From contig JBFWWP010000009.1 of NCBI GenBank assembly GCA_050246115.1, positions 1-64,000 on the forward strand: a DNA stretch of 64,000 nucleotides, given 5' to 3'. The stretch is from JBFWWP01 sp050246115. Lineage in GTDB: Bacteria > Planctomycetota > UBA8108 > UBA1146 > JAJFFE01. A model generated the notes under the pieces. It worked only from the letters and a program-made list of their open reading frames with translations, was not told where the DNA came from and did not search any database. This document shows positions 61,149 to 64,000 of the stretch, in pieces; position 1 is the first letter of the stretch; every line of letters begins with the position of its first letter. The position numbers and the translations under genes were made by a program.

Positions 61149-62381
61149 CTAGCGTCGCGTCTCGCTCACCACCTGGCCGTCGATGATCACGCCGATGCAG
61201 TGACTCGTATACTCGAACGGGTCGCCGTCGTAGAGCGCGAGATCGCCATCCTTGCCGGCAGCCAATGAGCCGACACGACCGTCGACTCCGAGAATACGGG
61301 CCGCGTCGATCGTGATCGCTGCCAGCGCTCGCTCGAAGCCCAGGCCATTGGCCGCGGCGATGGCAGCCTCGAAGAGAACCACCCGCGCCTTGGGAACGTA
61401 GGACTCGTAGCCGCTCTGAATGGCGATCGGAACCCTGGCGTCGGCGAGGCGACCCGCCGTCTCGAAGCTGAGGTTCTCCGTCTCGCCGACGGCCCGGTAC
61501 TGGGTCGGGTGGAGAATGACAGGGACACCTGCGGCCTTGATGGAATCGATCAGCAGATAGGCCTCGGCCGCCCCGTCCAGCCACAGACGAAGATCGAACT
61601 CCTGGGCCAGCCGCAGCGCGCTCGCGATGTCCTGGGCTCGGTGCGCGGTCACCAGGAGCGGCGTCTCCTTGCGCAACACGCGCCCGAGCACGTCCAGCCC
61701 AAGGTCCCGCGCTGGACGTTTGTCGGCGTCGGCGGCCCCGAGCTTACGCTGATACTCTTGGGCCCGCACGAACTCCGCGCGCAGGAGCGCCATCATCTTG
61801 CCGCGGGTCCCGGGACTCTTGCCCGACTCGGTCTTCCGTGCGGAGTCGCCAAGGGTCGCCACCACGGCGGCGTCGGCGACGAGCAGCGCGTCTTCGACCG
61901 TGTTGCCGTAGGTCTTCACGATCACGCTCTGACCCGAGATCAGCTCGCCCGGCGCGGGCCCAGTGTGCACCGTCGTCACGCCGAAACTGCGCACCCACTC
62001 GACGAGCGGCTCGCGCGGGTTGTAGGCGTCTACCGCCCGCAACTCCGGCTGCACTGGCTTCGAGTGTTCCAACTGATCCTGATCGTGTGGGCTGTTGAAG
62101 ATCCCGGCGAGCCCCACGACGCCGTGGGCGTCGACCAACCCCGGGGTCACCACTGCCGCCTCGAGCACGCGGAAGCCCGCCGGAATGGCGAGGTCCGCGG
62201 CTGCCCCGACCGCGGAGACCTTGCCATCGCGAACGATGACCACACCGTTGTCGATCGCGGGCCCAGTCATCGTGTAGACCCGCTGTCCGCGAACGGCGAC
62301 CTGTGCCCAGAGGCTGTCACCCGCGGTCCACGAACCGAGCAGCGAGGTGAGGAAAAGAAGCACTCCCGGATAGCGCAGCAT
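61149..62381 (-). CDS. Amidohydrolase-fold protein lacking metal-binding residues (probable pseudoenzyme)
   Basis: 410 aa with a leader (LRYPGVLLFLTSLLGSWTAG) and the imidazolonepropionase-like plan (VAVRGQRVYTMTGPAIDNGV, VVTPGLVDAHGVVG, then DGRVGSLAAGKDGDLALYDG). The first-strand HxH is replaced by HGV (DAHGVV), the His of the second-site strand by Asp (LWLDGAAEAY), and the Asp-bearing HTDDW of its neighbour by IQSGYES. It should therefore not bind two metals. Its ATG overlaps the stop of the upstream paralogue in TGATG, so the two are made together and may form a heteromer, with this copy as a non-catalytic partner. Confidence 0.82.
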   Translation of the reverse strand: MLRYPGVLLFLTSLLGSWTAGDSLWAQVAVRGQRVYTMTGPAIDNGVVIVRDGKVSAVGAAADLAIPAGFRVLEAAVVTPGLVDAHGVVGLAGIFNSPHDQDQLEHSKPVQPELRAVDAYNPREPLVEWVRSFGVTTVHTGPAPGELISGQSVIVKTYGNTVEDALLVADAAVVATLGDSARKTESGKSPGTRGKMMALLRAEFVRAQEYQRKLGAADADKRPARDLGLDVLGRVLRKETPLLVTAHRAQDIASALRLAQEFDLRLWLDGAAEAYLLIDSIKAAGVPVILHPTQYRAVGETENLSFETAGRLADARVPIAIQSGYESYVPKARVVLFEAAIAAANGLGFERALAAITIDAARILGVDGRVGSLAAGKDGDLALYDGDPFEYTSHCIGVIIDGQVVSETRR

Positions 62382-63709
62382 CACTGTTCCCCTCCGTGGT
62401 CGAAGCAGCAGTAGTAAGGATTCTGATCGTGCCCAGCGCCGTAGCCACCGACGGCATAGAGCCGGTCCTCCGGGCGGCTGCGATCGAACACCTTGCGGCC
62501 CTCGACCCAGGTCTCGAGGACCTGACTGTAGACACTGAAGGGATCGCCACTCAGGATCACGAAGTCTGCATCTTTACCCGTCTCGAGGGATCCGATCCGA
62601 CCGTCCAGGTCGAGGATCTCGGCCCCCGCCAAGGTGAGCGCCCGGAGCGCGCCATCCCGAGTCATGCCCGCGCGCACGCCCTGGGCCGCCATCCGCCGGA
62701 ACAAGCGCGAGTCGGTAATCCAGTCGTCCGTGTGAAACGCGACCTTCACCCCCGCACGTTCCAGGATGCCGCCCGTCTCCATGACGAGGTTCACGGCCTC
62801 GAGCTTCCCGCCAGGGCTATCCAACAGGATGATCGAACACGGCACTCCTGCGGCCGCGATCTCGTCTGCGACCTTGCCGCCTTCGCTCACGTGATGCAGC
62901 ACCACTCGGAAGTCGAACTCTCGCGCCAACCGCAGCACCGTCATGATGTCGTCGTGCCGGTGGGTGTGATGGTGCACGACCCTGCGCTTCTCCAGCACCT
63001 CGACCAGGACCTCGAGGCCGAGATCGCGCTCCGGTAGCTTCTCGGCGTCCCCCGCCGCGCGCGTGATCTTGTCGCGATACTCTCGCGCCTTCACGAAACG
63101 CTCCCGCACCAGCGCCGCCGCCTTGGCGCGCGTTCCGGGAAACGGTGGATCCTTCATGGGATTCGTACCGTTCGCCATCTTGAGCCCGCCCAGTGGAGTC
63201 CCCGCTTCGTCGCGAATGAAGAGCCCCTCGATGGTCTTCTCGCCTCGCAGCTTTACGTAGGTGGTTTGACCACTCGCGAGGTGCCCGGAACCCGGCATGA
63301 TGTTGAGCGTCGTCAGCCCCCCCGCAACCGCTCGCCGGAAACCGGAATCGAGCGCGTTGAGCGAATCGGACACCCGAACGTCGGGTTGGATCGGAGCGGT
63401 CGAATCGGCGCCGCCGATCCCCCCGATGTGGCTGTGGGTGCAGATGATACCGGGCATGATCCAGCGGCCCGCGACATCGACGACGGTCGCGCCGGCGGGC
63501 GCTCGGATCGCCGCCGCCGCCCCGACGGCCACGATCTTCCCGTCCCGGACCACGAGCACGCCGTCGTCGATCTCCGGCCCCGCCACCGGCAACAAGCGCG
63601 CGCCGACGAATGCCACCGCATTTTCCTGCGCGCCGACGGGAACGTACGCGCCCGCCGCCAGGGCGAGTAACCATCCCAGGAAACAACGATTCACAAACCC
63701 TCCGACCAT
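62381..63709 (-). CDS. Exported metal-dependent amidohydrolase
   Basis: 442 aa. A leader (FVNRCFLGWLLALAAGAYVPVGAQ) is followed by the small beta domain (VAFVGARLLPVAGPEIDDGV) and the TIM barrel. Metal ligands are retained: HSH in ICTHSHIGG, later HHHTHRHDD, VVLHHVSEGG, and the Asp in FHTDDW. The family includes imidazolonepropionase-like and prolidase-like hydrolases; export suggests a role in periplasmic or extracellular peptide or lactam degradation. The ATG at 63709 gives the best signal peptide; an open extension to 63772 has none. The stop overlaps the downstream paralogue's start. Confidence 0.88.
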   Translation of the reverse strand: MVGGFVNRCFLGWLLALAAGAYVPVGAQENAVAFVGARLLPVAGPEIDDGVLVVRDGKIVAVGAAAAIRAPAGATVVDVAGRWIMPGIICTHSHIGGIGGADSTAPIQPDVRVSDSLNALDSGFRRAVAGGLTTLNIMPGSGHLASGQTTYVKLRGEKTIEGLFIRDEAGTPLGGLKMANGTNPMKDPPFPGTRAKAAALVRERFVKAREYRDKITRAAGDAEKLPERDLGLEVLVEVLEKRRVVHHHTHRHDDIMTVLRLAREFDFRVVLHHVSEGGKVADEIAAAGVPCSIILLDSPGGKLEAVNLVMETGGILERAGVKVAFHTDDWITDSRLFRRMAAQGVRAGMTRDGALRALTLAGAEILDLDGRIGSLETGKDADFVILSGDPFSVYSQVLETWVEGRKVFDRSRPEDRLYAVGGYGAGHDQNPYYCCFDHGGEQ

Positions 63710-63815
63710 CGTGCGAGCTTCGATCGACACTGCGCGCCAGCCGCGCTCGGGCTTCGGCACAACTCCGCCCACGGCGGCCCGCCGCGCAACGGCCCCACGC
63801 GATTCGCGACGCGTG

Positions 63816-64000
63816 CTAGGGCACCGCTAGCCACTCCCGAGGCTGCAAGAAGACTTCGTACAAGCGTTCCTCTTCACTGCCGGGCTCGGGCCGCCAGTTG
63901 TACTCCCAGCGGACCAGCGGGGGAAGCGACATCAGAATCGACTCGGTGCGTCCGCGCGACTGCAATCCGAACAGCGTGCCGCGATCGTACACGAGATTGA
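63816..64000 (-). CDS. hemF: Coproporphyrinogen III oxidase, aerobic (3' end only)
   Basis: The last 61 codons of a minus-strand gene that continues beyond the window. NLVYDRGTLFGLQSRGRTES and ILMSLPPLVRWEYNW are hallmark C-terminal HemF sequence. The enzyme makes protoporphyrinogen IX from coproporphyrinogen III with oxygen in haem synthesis. It is followed 107 bp downstream by the amidohydrolase pair on the same strand. Confidence 0.92.
   Translation of the reverse strand, partial: NLVYDRGTLFGLQSRGRTESILMSLPPLVRWEYNWRPEPGSEEERLYEVFLQPREWLAVP

Overview
The window is high-GC chromosomal DNA from a didermic bacterium. An FtsH protease, tandem PilB-type ATPases with PilC, a porin-like beta-barrel protein, predicted lipoproteins and Sec signal peptides all point to a Gram-negative envelope. 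Several secreted proteins carry paired EF-hand (dockerin-like) modules of the D-x-N-x-D-G...N-I-A-D type, and one also has NxxGxxAF-type repeats. This combination is common in planctomycetes and related environmental lineages, so a planctomycete-like organism is my best guess. That is an inference, not something the sequence proves. I saw no rRNA, tRNA, CRISPR array or transposase gene.

Positions 1-15,070 form an accessory island built around RHS polymorphic toxins, all read from the minus strand. The intact gene (5033-13303, about 2756 aa) has a signal peptide, EF-hand modules, a long RHS/YD repeat shell, the RHS core motif, a glycine-rich hydrophobic segment, a HINT autoprotease and a short C-terminal toxin, followed 3 nt later by a putative immunity gene (4385-5029). 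Downstream lies an orphan cassette (1240-2767). It repeats 1188 bp of the core and HINT region with no net length change, then switches to a different toxin with its own putative immunity gene (915-1235). A third RHS fragment (1-609) and a 62-bp RHS scrap (4123-4184) are also present. Two truncated copies of an HNH nuclease gene lie, in opposite orientation, at the 5' ends of the intact and orphan RHS units. The island ends with an SRPBCC gene and an attC-like integron site next to ftsH.

Positions 15,076-31,519 are mostly housekeeping: ftsH; a 2-oxoacid dehydrogenase complex (fused E1 alpha-beta, divergent from lpdA, a second E1 beta, and E2); a TsaC/low-molecular-weight phosphatase fusion overlapping rpiB; a porin-like protein; a SurA/PpiD-like chaperone; and RNase R. 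Positions 31,615-36,609 encode the pilus/type II secretion motor (two PilB-like ATPases and PilC), closed by a strong hairpin.

Positions 37,454-47,932 carry pyruvate phosphate dikinase overlapping a cyanophycinase-like gene, then YjbR, an M24 peptidase, a lipoprotein, RsmG, a HAD 5'-nucleotidase, a secretin-like protein and a YbgC/FadM-type thioesterase. Positions 48,228-52,521 are a tightly overlapping ABC-2 type export operon. Positions 52,664-59,642 hold two dockerin-bearing secreted proteins with a DUF218 gene between them. The last part has a 187-bp MITE-like inverted-repeat element, a frameshifted small membrane protein, a tandem pair of amidohydrolases (the second lacking metal ligands) and the 3' end of hemF.
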